Positions 46,428 to 58,120 of a stretch of DNA of 64,000 nt are shown piece after piece. Location: positions 20,415 through 84,414 of the forward strand of contig ARYC01019284.1 of the NCBI GenBank assembly GCA_000711775.1. Reading direction: 5' to 3'. The translations under genes and the position numbers were made by a program. The notes beneath the pieces were generated by a model. That model saw only the letters and a program-made list of their open reading frames with translations. It did not search any database and was not told the DNA's origin. This DNA is from Oxytricha trifallax (Eukaryota > Ciliophora > Spirotrichea > Sporadotrichida > Oxytrichidae). How positions within the stretch are numbered: position 1 is the stretch's first letter; each line of letters starts with the position of its first letter.

Positions 46428-46620
46428 TCACTACCTGAATGTATTAGTCTCCCTTTCCTTATCTTTGGGCTGCTTTGCAAATGTCCTGTTTACTCTCTTC
46501 ACAACTTTTACCAGCCAGAATTTCTTTAAAAAAATAATTTTTAGATATGTTTTTTTTTACTACCAGTTTTAGTGAGTGAACATAACCACCAGCATCTTTA
46601 GGTTTTTAGATCTTAATTAT
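46428..46620 (-). pseudogene. Diverged paralogue of the two-exon fragment at 4136-4330
   Basis: On the minus strand: an exon ending SLKL, a 40-nt intron (46563-46524) beginning GTAGTAAAAAAAAACATATC and ending AAAG, then KFWLVKVVKRVNRTFAKQ and a TGA at 46428-46430. Position of the intron, its internal ACATATCTAA and the exon text (KFW.VKVV against KYWPVEVV) match the 4.1-kb fragment. The acceptor and reading frame are weaker here, so this copy looks more decayed. Confidence 0.4.
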
Positions 46621-49585
46621 TAATTTCATTTTTATTATCAATTCTTCATCAATTTTTATTAATATATTCGGGTAAAGTTGCTTTAAAGGAAGAAAGATTT
46701 TAAATTATTAAGTTATTTCTTATCTCTTTTTCTTAATATTTATTTTATATTTTTAAAACTTTCATAGAAAGTAAATAAGATATGATTTTATCCTGAATTA
46801 ATATGTCAATAGTAATTTAATTACGAATCCTTCAAGTTTAAATATAAATAAATTATTTTGATTGTTTAAATATAATATGATTTTTCGAATTTCAAATTTT
46901 TTCATCTGACTAATTTTATTTTTAGATCAACAAACCATACAAAGAGAGATAATGAATCTTAAAACTTCCGAACTAACAAATTAGAGCATTGCTATTTTTA
47001 TCTCGATTTGATAGATTTATACTCTTAATTTACACGCTTGAAGAGTTTATGGAGTCTTACATAATTATAAGCACGATCTAAAAATGCAAAAATAAAAAGT
47101 AATTTAAAATTGTTAACATAAAAAATTTAAAACTTTTAAAATCAATCTAGAGAAATAGTTATGATAAAATGTTGAGTATAAATATTTTAAAGTTGAGGTT
47201 TAAGGCTGATTTATATTAATGCATTCTTTTTAACTCAAATTTTATATTTTAGGTATTTTATTTTGAGCTATAATTTTAATCATGATATAACTATAGATAG
47301 GAAATTCAACTTATAATTATGATGATAATTGATCCAAAATCTAAACTAAGATGAATCATAGTGATTACAGTATCGCATCTAACTTTTTAATATTATATCA
47401 TCTGCACTTTTTATCTTTGTAACCTTAAATACCTCGAAAAAAATATAATTTATTTCCTGAAATCATCTTTATAATTGTCAATGTTTTCTATAGAGAGTTT
47501 CATATTAAAATTAACCTATGTTTTGGAATATTATAATTATAGTTTAAAGATTAAATAAACATTACAACTTCAAAGTCATAAAGAACACATTTTAAAATTT
47601 GTTGTGAGATTTAATCTTAGTTCAGTTTTCTAACTTGGGATATTAAACTGTCATTCGTTTAAAATATAGCTAATTTTTTTTAATTTATAATTGAAGTACT
47701 TTTACTATTAATTAAGCAAAGAATTATAATACGAAATGATAGAATAGCAAAAAAATAATAATTTTTAATTTTATGTACGACTAGACCAGATTAATTTAAG
47801 GTTTAGTAATATATAGAACAGTAGCAAATAGTATGATAGACAATTGCGTTTAGATGAATTGTAAGGAATATAATAGTTTTTTGAACTTTTGTGATACTAT
47901 TTTCGAACAATTAATTTTTATTACTGGACCATTAATAATTTTATTCAAAATAACAAAAACATAGTTCTTAAATGAAATAAATCAAATTTTATTAGAATCA
48001 GAAAAATCATCTTTTGATACTATTGATAATGTTTAGAGAAATAGAATTTTTTGGATAAACACTTTGTGAAATATTTGATCATTCTAATTTTCAATTTTTT
48101 AAAAAATACTACTTGAGTTCAAAACCTTTTGACTTATGTTATTTTGACACAACTTTTTAGGACTTTCAATACTATCTTTGGCCTTTAAGGCTAATTTCTT
48201 TTATTTTTAGGAACTATGGCAAAGAAAATGTCTTAGAGAATAATCAAATGTATAAATTATGTCTCTTTTTGCAACTATTTTTACTCTAGGAGCTGTCATC
48301 TAATCACTTTTCATCGTCTTTTTACTTCAACTTTTACCACATAAATTAGGCAGATCATTTGATTGCTAAATTATGGAGGCATATGATCTTTTCAAATATA
48401 TCAAATTGATTGTAAGAACATTTTATCTAAAAATGATTTTAAGGTATAAACTAATGTAAATATATATGTTATTAATTTAAAGAATGTTAATTACTATTAA
48501 AAATAATACCTCATAAATTAAACATTTTATTTATTTATTAAAGAATTATCTGAAATACATATTTATTGTAAATAATTTTATTGAAATTATTATAATATAT
48601 AAAACATAATTTTCTTTTTAATCACTGCAACTTTCTGATTTATACTAGGAGTTATAAATTGATCAGACTTTATCTTCTAGTCAAAAAGCTTTTATCTTTT
48701 CCAATAATTGTCTAAATAACCTACTTGTTTTACTCTTTCTCATCAAAGCAAAAATCATCACTAGAAGGCAAGTTTAAAATCCTTTCTTCATTTTCTTATT
48801 CAACTCAACGCAGATATCATAACTCTTATAGTATGCTTTGCATTTTTAAATTTTAGTAAAAATGTACTTTTAATATTTTTTAAAAAAATTAAAAAATTTC
48901 TACTACAATTATTCGCAGACTAAGTACTTTATAATTCAAGTCCAATATTGAAATTATAACTCTAAATTAGTAAAATAATTTAAACATTTCATTTTATCAA
49001 AAATCATGAACAAAGCATATTAGATTTACTATATTTATAGCTTATTTTTCCATTTTTAAAAAGATGTCACTAAAATTGAAGAATAAAAGGTGTAGTTGCA
49101 GTGATTTAGTTTCTCATATAGATTAAATTATTACTTATGAATTTAGTTAAATAAAAATTGAATTAAAGTTGAATATTATAATGATTAAAGCTTAATTTTA
49201 TTTAATATTATTTATTTGTTTGAATTTATCTTAGTATTTATAGAAAGTAAAATTTTAATAATATCATTTAAGGAGATGATTTATCTTAACAGCATCTTTA
49301 TTGTAATCCCTAAAATTCTCAACTTCAATTAGATATGCTAAATTAATTAGCAATCATTCCAGTGATTGATCTTATTACGAATCTTTAAAGATTAGCTTTT
49401 AAATCAATATATTTCTATCTTAATATCTTTTTATAATTTATTAACACAACTAATTCTTTATTGATTAATAAATTAATTCCTTAATTGACCCTTGATATAG
49501 TGATAATTACTTCTCATTATAATATTATAATACATTAAAATTTTTCTGACTATGAATCTTAAGGCTGTCCAATTTATTGCACATA
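46621..49585. other. AT-rich stretch, no convincing gene
   Basis: About 3 kb of AT-rich DNA. A hydrophobic frame from ATG near 48258 is open but low in complexity. Nothing else recognised. Confidence 0.35.
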
Positions 49586-50000
49586 ATTGTATGTATACAT
49601 TTGATTTTGGAAAAACATAAATAAAATTTAATTTAATTTAAATTTATTGGCAGTTAATTTTCTGGAATTCTATACATTATGATACTTGTTTAGTGTAGAA
49701 TTTAAATTCAGATAGATATTGATATTGGCGGTACCTCTTTATTGCATCCCTGGAGCGAGTTAACTCGATTTTAATTTTGGCATAAAATTCAAATCAACAA
49801 ATTACACAAAATTAAAATCGAGTTAACTCGCTCCAGGGATGCAATAAAGAGGTACCACCAATATCAATATCTATCTGAATTTAAATTCTCTATCGAACAA
49901 ATACCATAATGTATAGGTTTCCAGAAAATTAACTGCCAATAAATTTAAATTAAATTAAATTTTATTTATGTTTTTCCAAAATCAAATGTATACCTACAAT
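49586..50000. mobile_element. 415-bp foldback (MITE-like), same family as 23767-24188
   Basis: Near-perfect palindrome with a loop near 49790. Terminal ATTGTATGTATACATTTG on the left, complement on the right. Shared internal blocks (GGTACCTCTTTATTGCA, CGAGTTAACTCG, ATCGAACAAATACCAT) tie it to 23767-24188. No ORF. Confidence 0.75.
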
Positions 50001-51219
50001 ACTTATTTTTAATTGCTCTATAAACAACACGAACATTCAAGTAACGTTTTAGATTATGATTATGATCTTAATAAATGATAAAAACTATAATAGTAGAGTT
50101 CTAATAATTATTGATCTTAGAAATAAACAATAAATATTTCCTTTGGGTATTAATTAAGACCAGCTCATTCGATAAAAAATATCATTAACTTTTTTTTTCT
50201 TCTATGCGAATCTAATTTTTTAATTTAAAAATAATTACTATATTTATTTCAATTTTTCTAAAGAGTAAATAATTCAAATGTGTAATAAAGTTTAAAGAAA
50301 AAACAAAAATTCTAAAAATTTATATTTAAAATGAAAATCCTCAAAACATTAGATTTAATAAATTATAAAAATATCATATCTTCCTCATAAATATCTTTTA
50401 TTTAATTATTCCATAAATAGACAAGTCCTTATTCAAATCTAGTGAATGAAAAAGTATATTGTGATAATTAATCGAAATTAAAAAACAGAATATATGATAA
50501 AACAACATTTATTTAAAACAATAAGCAGTTTGAAGCAAAAATAGGCAAAATTACACAATCAACTTTTTCGTCTTTCCGTATACCTGCGTATATCTCCGTT
50601 TATAAACCAAAATCATAATTCTATTCCATTTAAGATTTAGTACTAATTAAATCCTTGATCATGCCTATTACAGAGACAAAACAAGTTTAACAAGCTTATA
50701 AGATTTTTAAGATATACTTTTATGCATTAGTATAATTTTTCTTAATAATTCCACTAAAATTTTCGTCTATTAGTTGGCTAAAATATTAAATTTCGCGAAT
50801 TATAGAAACTAATCAATTTGAATATTCATATATTTCTCATTGTAAATTTTACAAGATTATTATAATCATTAATTTAATTTAAAACATCATAAATTTAAGC
50901 TGAATATAGGACATGCTACCTAAACAGCAAGAATAGAGCGTAAACTAGTGCGTTTAGTGGCATTTTTCATAGCCGCACTCTGCTATAAAGAAGTATGTTG
51001 GAGGTTGGCCTGAGGACGCTATGTTTAGCCGTCATTATCTTTGCAGTTGAAAATATAACATGTATTAACCTATACTTGGATAAAGTAAAAAAAGTATAAT
51101 AATTATACTAGCATTAAACTTCCCTCATATAAGCATTATGACTAGAGAAACAATCATAATTTAAAATAAGAAATATTTAATAAAACATTTACTTTAATAA
51201 AACCCTAAAGTTAAAATGA
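50001..51219. other. AT-rich stretch with a GC-richer patch
   Basis: About 50905-51055 is less AT-rich (contains AAGTATGTTGGAGGTTGGCC) but gives no protein-like frame and no RNA fold I could recognise. The rest is AT-rich. Confidence 0.35.
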
Positions 51220-51868
51220 AAGCAACATGAAAAAATACACTTTAAGAAGCATGGTGGAGAGATATGCTTTCTTGCTTTGGCATTATACTCTCAAGCCAAA
51301 TTAAAATCCGAGACTGCTATTGACATTCTTTTAAATCTCAAAGAAAGCAAAATTACAATAAATAAATCTTTGACGAGGCTAATCGCGAGACCAAGAATCG
51401 ATGCTGTCAAAAATAAAATCTAATATTCAAAAAGAACATTTTAAAATGAAAGATTTGATAACAAATTATAGTGTGTTTATCTAGAAGACGACCAAGCTTT
51501 GAGAAGGTTTGTAACAAACATTTAAAAAAGCCTTTTTATTGATGTTCTTGCCTCACTTAAGAGGCATATTGATAACTGTTATATGCTGTTTATCTCAAAA
51601 ATACTTATAAGCTACTTTGACTACGAGGAAAACTTTAATAACGAAAGTTAAGATATGATGCTATAAATTCCTAACAGCAATTAAAAGAAAGATTCTAAGA
51701 AATTTAATTATGATATAAATTTATAATTAAAGTAACTCCTTATACTTTTAGTTAATTTTTTACTTTGGTATTATAAAAATAAATTCTATAAATTAGAAAG
51801 TAAAATTATATATCCCGCAAAATGTTTGGAGCTCAAAGACCAAGATGGCATATCAGAGATAAAGTAAG
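51220..51868 (+). CDS. Partial ORF of unknown family (about 216 codons)
   Basis: Open from just after a TGA at 51217-51219, with many TAA/TAG codons read as Gln. It includes ICFLALALYSQAKLKSETAI, LTRLIARPRIDAVKNKIQYS, YLEDDQALRRFVTNIQKSLF and LKRHIDNCYMLFISKILISY, then FDYEENFNNESQD. The composition is that of a helical globular protein and is among the clearest coding signals in the window. No ATG is placed to start it, so it is probably an internal gene segment (MDS-like) or a truncated gene. The downstream end is uncertain near a GTAAGT at about 51868. Family not recognised. Confidence 0.55.
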
Positions 51869-51976
51869 TATTTAATTATAATAATTTATTAACGTTTTTA
51901 AAAATATAAATATTTATATAAAAATTAATAAAATTAAAAATAAAAATAAAATAAATAATATAAATATATATAAAAA

Positions 51977-52689
51977 ATTAAAGCTCTATGTCAAATGAAG
52001 CTCATAGATAAATCATTAAATAAAAAATAGTGAAAATGTACAAAGATAAGAGTATTGATCATGCGACTGCACAATTTTTTACAAATAAAATGAATAACTT
52101 TCCTCCTGTGCAGAAAGTTGGAGATATAATAAGAATTCACAGAGTTAACGCAACTGAATATAAAGGGAACATTTAATTCGATAAAATTAATATTTTAGGA
52201 ATACATTCGATTTGGGAAAATGAATTAAAATTAAATTAATTAAAAATTAAAATCATGGCAGTTATGAAATCCAAAGTGACTAAAAATTCAAATCTAAATT
52301 GATTCTACGGTAGATCCCGCAATTTTAACTGGACTTTACTATTGGCAATATTCTTGAATCATCCTAGGAAGCGAAATATTTTGATTTTGAGCTAACTCCC
52401 AAAAATATTAAAAGGGGTTTTTCTCGCTTGGGAGAAGAGATAAAATCATTATAGTAATAATAACCACCGTCTTAAATTAATGCGCTATCCACAGAGTATA
52501 ATATTGTCAGGATTTGGAGATATTTTCCAAAAACATAACTGAAGGCAATAAATAGTTAATTAATTTTAATTTTAATTCATTTTCCCAAATCAAATGTATT
52601 CCTACAATATTAAGTTGATATAGAGAAGTTATGAAGATGGCAGTGCAATTTACTTTTTAAGAGAAGGCAGCTCCCTAATAAAATTATGA
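51977..52689 (+). pseudogene. Telomere-end-binding-protein-alpha/POT1-like OB-fold fragment, split by a foldback
   Basis: TEBP alpha binds the single-stranded 3' overhang of ciliate telomeres through OB folds. The segment KALCQMKLIDKSLNKK fits the first beta strands of OB1. After a TGA and frame change, FPPVQKVGDIIRIHRVNATE and YKGNIQFDK fit the strand pair VGDIIR.HR...Y.G..QF. A foldback element then intervenes (52187-52613). Joining the flanks at its TA target keeps the frame into SYEDGSAIYFLREGSSLIKL before a TGA at 52687-52689. Without the element only about 95 codons are seen, far short of a full protein. It may be one MDS, a paralogue or a pseudogene. Confidence 0.45.
52187..52613. mobile_element. 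427-bp foldback with TTTTAGGAATACATTCG end, inside an ORF
   Basis: Terminal inverted repeats of about 55 bp (left AGGAATACATTCGATTTGGG; right AATCAAATGTATTCCTACAA inverted) flanked by TA, or TTAA, on each side. The interior is not palindromic, unlike the relatives at 23767 and 49586, and is less AT-rich near 52420-52520. Removing it with one TA restores an open frame in the TEBP-like fragment. Confidence 0.7.
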
Positions 52690-53160
52690 AAGTAAAATAA
52701 GATAGAAGCTTAATTAATATGCTCTTCATTGCGCAAGCACGTGTACACACACATTACAATGAAAATTAGAAGCGAGAAGTATTCTTTTTTAATTTTAGAG
52801 GTCTGAAAGACTCGTCGTTTACTAAGTCAACTACAATACAGTTAGCATTGTAAGTTATATAACAACCTTTTTAAGTATCTTTGGAATAGAGCAGATTGAG
52901 TTTCTACAAGTTTACTTAGAGAAACTGGGTAACTAACTTATGTCCCCACAAAATTAAAAGTAAATTTTTATTATTTCAAATGAAAAAAATTAAATAGGCT
53001 TAAAATTTTTTAACACATTTAAAAAATAGCATTTTAACAATATTTTTTTCAAAAATTTAAAGATTAAAAAATGTGACAGCTAAAGTTTTTCCTCCCCAAA
53101 ATTTTAAATAAAAATGAATTAAGAATTTTCTAATTAATCCATCTGCCATTCTTTGCCCAA
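52690..53160. other. Short coding-like remnants, unassigned
   Basis: Between 52700 and 52920 several frames stay open with mixed composition, but none is convincing. 52930-53160 is AT-rich. Confidence 0.3.
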
Positions 53161-53397
53161 GGACATCTTAGAAGAGCCCAGACAAAAGCATAAAATATCA
53201 TACTTGGCTTGCTCGCTTTTCATTATCGGAGGACAAACAATTTATTGAAATTGAAAAGAAAATTCTGTTTAGCTTAGTAAATGTAGGTTGAAATTATCGA
53301 GGAACTTCATAAGCTAGGCATCCAACACAACGTAGCTTACTTCATAAAGGTTTTAGGGAGCGAATCTAATTACGAGATGAGAAAAAGAGTAGCTTGA
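53161..53397 (+). pseudogene. Coding-like fragment, unknown
   Basis: Frame ending at TGA 53395-53397 includes QMQVEIIEELHKLGIQHNVA and YFIKVLGSESNYEMRKRVA. The EELHKLGI text recalls the start of a kinase catalytic loop (compare EELHKLGYVHRDLK in TBE2), but no HRD or DFG follows, so I do not assign it. Confidence 0.35.
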
Positions 53398-53624
53398 GAA
53401 ATTATCTATGCTTAATCAGTTTGTTTTTTATTAGATTTGTCTTCGATGCATATGCCATTCGGAGAAATCAACTATCGATATTTAAATAATGCAAATATGA
53501 TACTTTTGACTTGAATAGGCAGAAGAAAATTGAATTGTTAAGAAGTGTCAATATGCTGTTGACAAATTGTTTGATGTGTTCACATCCGAGTTGCTGAGAC
53601 TAGGAGTAATTTGTATATAATTTA

Positions 53625-53963
53625 ATGAATTATTAAGATGGCCAAGTTATTGTTGGGAGCAATATCATTTATATGAAAGATAAATAAATTTTGGAGATTC
53701 ATCTTTGTCCATGGATGGTCTAATTCATTTTGTGGACACTATAAATAAGTGAATTTCTACAGAGCTAGGTTTTAAAGGCTGTCTTGCAAAAGCCAATACT
53801 TTCAAAGAGTCGAAAATAAGGTCGAGCTGAGAAAATGAACAGCCTTGACAAAGTATTTAATGTTTCTCACTATTTTTAATAGATTTGTCTCCGTATGCTG
53901 CAATTTCCATTCGCATTGGTCATACGATATTTAAATTATACCTTAATAGCCAATAAAACATGA
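53625..53963 (+). CDS. Coding-like fragment, unknown (113 codons)
   Basis: Open frame to TGA 53961-53963: DGQVIVGSNIIYMKDKQILE, LCPWMVQFILWTLQISEFLQ, KSRKQGRAEKMNSLDKVFNV, LRMLQFPFALVIRYLN. Another frame over the same DNA also looks plausible, so the true frame is not certain. A block near 53440-53480 is partly repeated near 53890-53930 (AGATTTGTCT then CATTCG then CGATATTTAAAT), suggesting a local duplication. Confidence 0.35.
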
Positions 53964-55998
53964 TTAGGGTCAAAATTTATCATGATGTAACTGAAGGAGG
54001 CCTCATGATAATGTCCAGTGAGTTATATAAAAATTAAGTATATTTTATGATGATTTGCGATGGCTTTATATATATATATATATATTTGTTGGGGAAATTG
54101 TCATTTCTATAAGGGCTAGATTTTGTTGATATATTTCATTTTCTGTAGCTTCTTAATTCAATATAAGATCGCCAAAAATGCGTGATACGTGCAAATCCAG
54201 GGATTAAGGCCGAGGGGCTACTATCGCAAGAATAAAAACACCAAAAAAAAGTAGTTAGTTGTCGTTTAACATATGCATAGTCAACCAACTCTTAAACTCC
54301 CACTCAATCCATCGACCAAAGTTAGAAGGACTGAGTTGGAGTCCAAAGGTTTGGTTGGGATAGTTTGGATTTGATTGAATTTTAATAAAAATAAAATAAT
54401 AAAAAAGTTGTCACTGGTCCTCCTAAGGGGTTAAATGGTATATCATAGTTTTGTTAACAGAATCTTCATTTTTAATAAATAAATATAGGGAAACCCCAAA
54501 ACCCCTGCTCCTACTTTTTTCCTAGATCAAAATCCTTTTATTAGTTGTTAATCTTTTCATGATGAAGCTATACTTCCAACCGTTTATATAAATTATTAAT
54601 TGAAAACATTTATCAAACGTTTGAAAAACAAACTATATGTTAATTTCAACTTTTATGACTAATGGGTATAAATTCATCAAATTAAAATAAAAGAACTTTT
54701 TGAATTTAAATGATTAATATTACAATATTAGATTTGAATATTAATTTTCAAACATAATTTGATTTATATTACTCTTAATATGGAGTATGTTAACACAAAA
54801 AATATTAATTTAAACATCATTTTTTCAACTCGTTCAACAACAATAATAGCAATTACTTCACCTATAATAATAATTTCAACAAATACAACAATAAATACAA
54901 CTACAACAACAACCATAACTACTACAACTAAAAACCTAAACCCCAATTTTTTAAAATAAAAGAGATCAGAAAAAACTTACCTGCCACTATTTTGGCAATA
55001 CTGTAGTTAGAGCTACAGATTAAAATTCTAAATCAAATCTGTGTTAGTAATATTGGTATGACGCCTAATAAGATATTAATTTGAAAAAATAAATTAATTC
55101 ATATTACTAATGAAACATTGATAGATAATTTGTCAAGACTGCCCTATATCTCCGCTCCTACTTATTATCGGCTCACATAAAGTATTGCCTTTTGTAGAAC
55201 AGCCCTTAAAACATAGATTGGGTAATCCCATGCTTATTGAGCTACGATAAAATGATATAAAACATAGACATGGAAATGTGTATAAAATCTTGCCTTCTCA
55301 GAAATTTAATAATAAATAAAGCCATATCTAACCATCATAAAATAACTATAATTCTTCACAACTGTCAACTAGGCTAAGGTTATGAGTGACCATCACATCA
55401 TCTATGTTTATAGATTTTAATAACCCATATAATCTCAATTTTCTAAATGAAATGTTTATTATTAAATCATAGTTAGTCTTCAATTAGTTTTAATATAGCG
55501 AAGAAGTCTAAATTATTCTAAAGCTGATAAAAGTCACATTTGTAAAAAATACTCAATTTTAACCAACTCTTTTGTTATTAAGTGAAGACAACAATTCAAA
55601 TGAGGAGAAGAATGAAAATTAAAATGTGGAACGAGAATATTTTAAGCTAGACCCTCAACTTTAACTTTAAACCCATAAAGTTATAATTCTTCCATTGTAA
55701 ATTACAAAATATAAAACCCAATACGATAGTCTCAAATATAAACTAATTCTAATTAGCGATATATGAATTAATAGCAAGATCTAACTTTAAGTTAATTTAA
55801 ATTAATTAAAAAAATTGCAGAAGAAAGGATTTAAACTATAGCTTTGATTTTTAGTAAGAATCAGGGCATCAAAAACCGAAGCAAAACTAAAATAAGCCTT
55901 CCTCTCAAAGTCAGAAAGAGCTACAAATTCAAGATAGATACATTTAAAAAATAAGATAAGAAGCTTTGAATTTAGTTCAGGAAAGATCAATAAAGAAG
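53964..55998. other. AT-rich stretch with simple repeats; one weak ORF
   Basis: Contains (TA)n at 54067-54086, an ACA/ACT/ATA-rich simple repeat around 54830-54930, and a telomere-like block listed separately. At 55802-55990 both strands have open, moderately protein-like frames (minus: FVALSDFERKAYFSFASVFD); I cannot choose between them. Confidence 0.35.
54491..54505. repeat. Interstitial C4A4 telomere-like block
   Basis: AAACCCCAAAACCCC equals nearly two C4A4 units. It could be a solo TBE end or a relic of telomere sequence. No inverted partner with a 3-bp duplication was found nearby. Confidence 0.45.
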
Positions 55999-56506
55999 TG
56001 ATAATAACCTCGATTTTTGATATTCACGGCAATTAAGTTTTATTAAGATTGTGATAATAACTTGGAAAAATTATGCGAAATAGAAAAACATGAGGTTCTT
56101 AAGAATAGATGCAAGAAACCAAGGATCCTATCAGTATTGTTTAATCATAAAATATTGAGGTATCACGTAGGAGAGGAGAGCAATCATTTAAAAGATCTAA
56201 AGGACAATCTAGCAATATAGAAATATATGCTATTTGCATGGCTGGTTTGCAATCTGAAACGAATATAAATCAGATCGTCATACAGCGTTGACTTTAGTGA
56301 AAACTAATATTAGACACGTGTGGGTTTAAATTTTGTGACTAAGATCAGTAATTTCAAGAAAATCATCATAGAATCAGTAAAGTTAAAAACTGGTCAAAAT
56401 TAGAGACATGTGAATTAATAGCATGAAAAAACTTTTTGTTAATTTAAATTATTTATAAAAATTGCAAAAGAAAGGATTTTAACTATTCACCCAAAACGTT
56501 TCATAA
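55795..56506. repeat. Diverged direct repeat spaced about 643 bp
   Basis: Text around 55765-55850 (GAATTAATAGCA, then TTAATTTAAATTA, then AGAAAGGATTTAAACTAT) recurs at 56408-56506 with substitutions. The spacing is close to half the unit of the tandem array right of TBE2, so this may be an old edge of that array. Confidence 0.4.
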
Positions 56507-56510
56507 GAAT
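56002..56510 (+). CDS. ORF running into TBE2 (about 169 codons), unknown
   Basis: Open from after a TGA at 55999-56001 up to the TBE2 boundary with no TGA. It includes FYQDCDNNLEKLCEIEKHEV, CKKPRILSVLFNHKILRYHV, YMLFAWLVCNLKRIQIRSSY and VGLNFVTKISNFKKIIIESV. The composition is protein-like. Its last codons (RFIRI) are encoded by ACGTTTCATAAGAAT, which also occurs in every unit of the tandem array on the other side of TBE2. The insertion therefore fell at the junction of this ORF with the array. Family not recognised. Confidence 0.5.
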
Positions 56511-56671
56511 CAAAACCCCAAAACCCTTTCAGTAGTTTGATTGAGTTTTTGATTGATTAAAGTAGACTATTAGTGCATACTTTATTAGGGTTTTAATAGG
56601 GTTTATGTAGGGGTTTAATGTTTAAATATTAGTAATTTAAGTGAGTATAACAAGCGAGTTTTTAAGATATC

Positions 56672-58120
56672 TCACACAAACATAAGCTTAGTGTCATGTG
56701 GCAGTTCTCTGAATTTTATCTTTCTAAGATGATGTTTAATTGTTTCTATTGTTTGTTAATTCTCTTAGCTTGGCTTGATAATAGTTGAGTATGCAAGTTC
56801 TCTGAGACCTCCATTTATTTTATTTTTATCGAGATATTGTTTGATTCTCTGCTTAGAATCTCTCTCACCCCTGCAGCTAAAGTAATCGTTTCTTGGCATG
56901 TCGCTCTCTATTATTATTACTTGCTAGAGCCCAGATATCCCATTAAGTGTCTCCATCTCTCCAATCCTCTCTCTCTGGGAAATATCCAGGAGTGCCGTAT
57001 ACATTTCCTTATGCAGAGGCTTGCACTCTTTGAGCTCTGTTGAAGTCTATAATATAAACTCTAAGAGGCTGAAAGTTCAACATGATATTCTCTGGCTTTA
57101 AGTCTCTATGAACATAACCTAGCTTGTGAAGCTCTTCAATCCCTTCAACTATCTGCTATACTATCTAGCTAATTTATCTCTGACATCTATTGTCAGATAA
57201 GAATTCTCTGTAAGTCATTTCAAGTAAAGGAAGCCTGAAGGCTACATGATCTTTACCAAGTAAAATAGCATCAAGCTAGATGATATGCCTGCACTCATTT
57301 AACTTTGCCTTTTAAAGAGCATAATACTCATTAGCAAATTCCATTGGAACTTGTCATCAGCAAGGAAGTAATTGAAAGGATATAACTTATAAGCATACTA
57401 GTCATCAGTAATGACTCTCTTCTCTATTTTATCTTCAAGAGTGAGATAGCTTTCTAGGCAAGAATCAAAGTCAATAATTTTTAAGATAGGAATCTTCATT
57501 GCCTCTATTTTAACCATGATTTTATTGATCTCAGAGACCGGAAAGTTCTTGACTGCTTTCTTCATTTTAACTTACTTCTAGACTTCAACTCTAAGAGACT
57601 CCACTGGGTTTCTTGATCTTCTCTTTTAGAGGAATCTATTCCCTGTAGATTCATGAATAAAGACAAAACGGTAATTGTGCTATAACTTTAAGTGCACTTT
57701 GAGGTCTCTAGAATGAGAATATGGCTTCTCACAGAACTCACAGACATACTTCCCATCTTTCTTTTAATGCTTGAGATATAACCTTGGCATATCGTTGTGT
57801 ATATCTCTCAAGTGTCTCTTATAAGTTGACTTGTAAGGGAAAACTTTATTGCATTCTTTCCATTAATAGTCAACTTTAACTGGTATTTATTAATGCTCTA
57901 TGGCGAGTTGTTTAACCTCCTCCTCAATTTGCACAGCTTCCTAGATAACCTCCAACTTAACTTATATTTAAATATAAAAGCTAGACTGGTCAAAGTTGTC
58001 ATAAGTAGGCTCCCACTAAGTAAAAGCCTCTCTGGTCTATACTTTTCTTGGTTGCTGGAATGACAACTTTTATTGACTTGATCCAAGTAATGCCGCTCTT
58101 CTCAAAAGGTTAGCGCTCAT
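56672..58120 (-). CDS. TBE 57-kDa protein: C2H2 zinc fingers plus kinase-like domain
   Basis: ATG 58120 to TGA 56672-56674: 1449 bp, 482 residues, fitting 57 kDa. From the N-terminus: MSANLLRRAALLGSS; a Gln/Glu-rich helical part; a degenerate zinc finger (KECNKVFPYKSTYKRHLRD); a complete one (YVCEFCEKPYSHSRDLKVHL with a later His); a basic linker; then a kinase-like domain with EGIEELHKLGYVHRDLKPEN, VYIIDFNRAQRVQ, GTPGYFPEREDW and WDIWAL. Two one-base shifts, near 57350 (after DDKFQW) and near 56920 (after WALA), compensate each other so overall length is kept. IDFN stands where DFG is expected, so catalytic activity is doubtful. Role in transposition unknown. Confidence 0.85.

Noticed and set aside
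50905..51055. Possible small structured RNA
   Set aside because: Raised GC content only; no tRNA, snRNA or snoRNA box pattern could be fitted by eye.
53161..53397. Possible protein kinase (EELHKLGI text)
   Set aside because: No HRD, DFG or APE motif follows in any frame; only a short helical match.
54759..54959. Frames on both strands over 54759-54959
   Set aside because: They translate a trinucleotide-like simple repeat (Thr/Ile on one strand, Val/Ile on the other).
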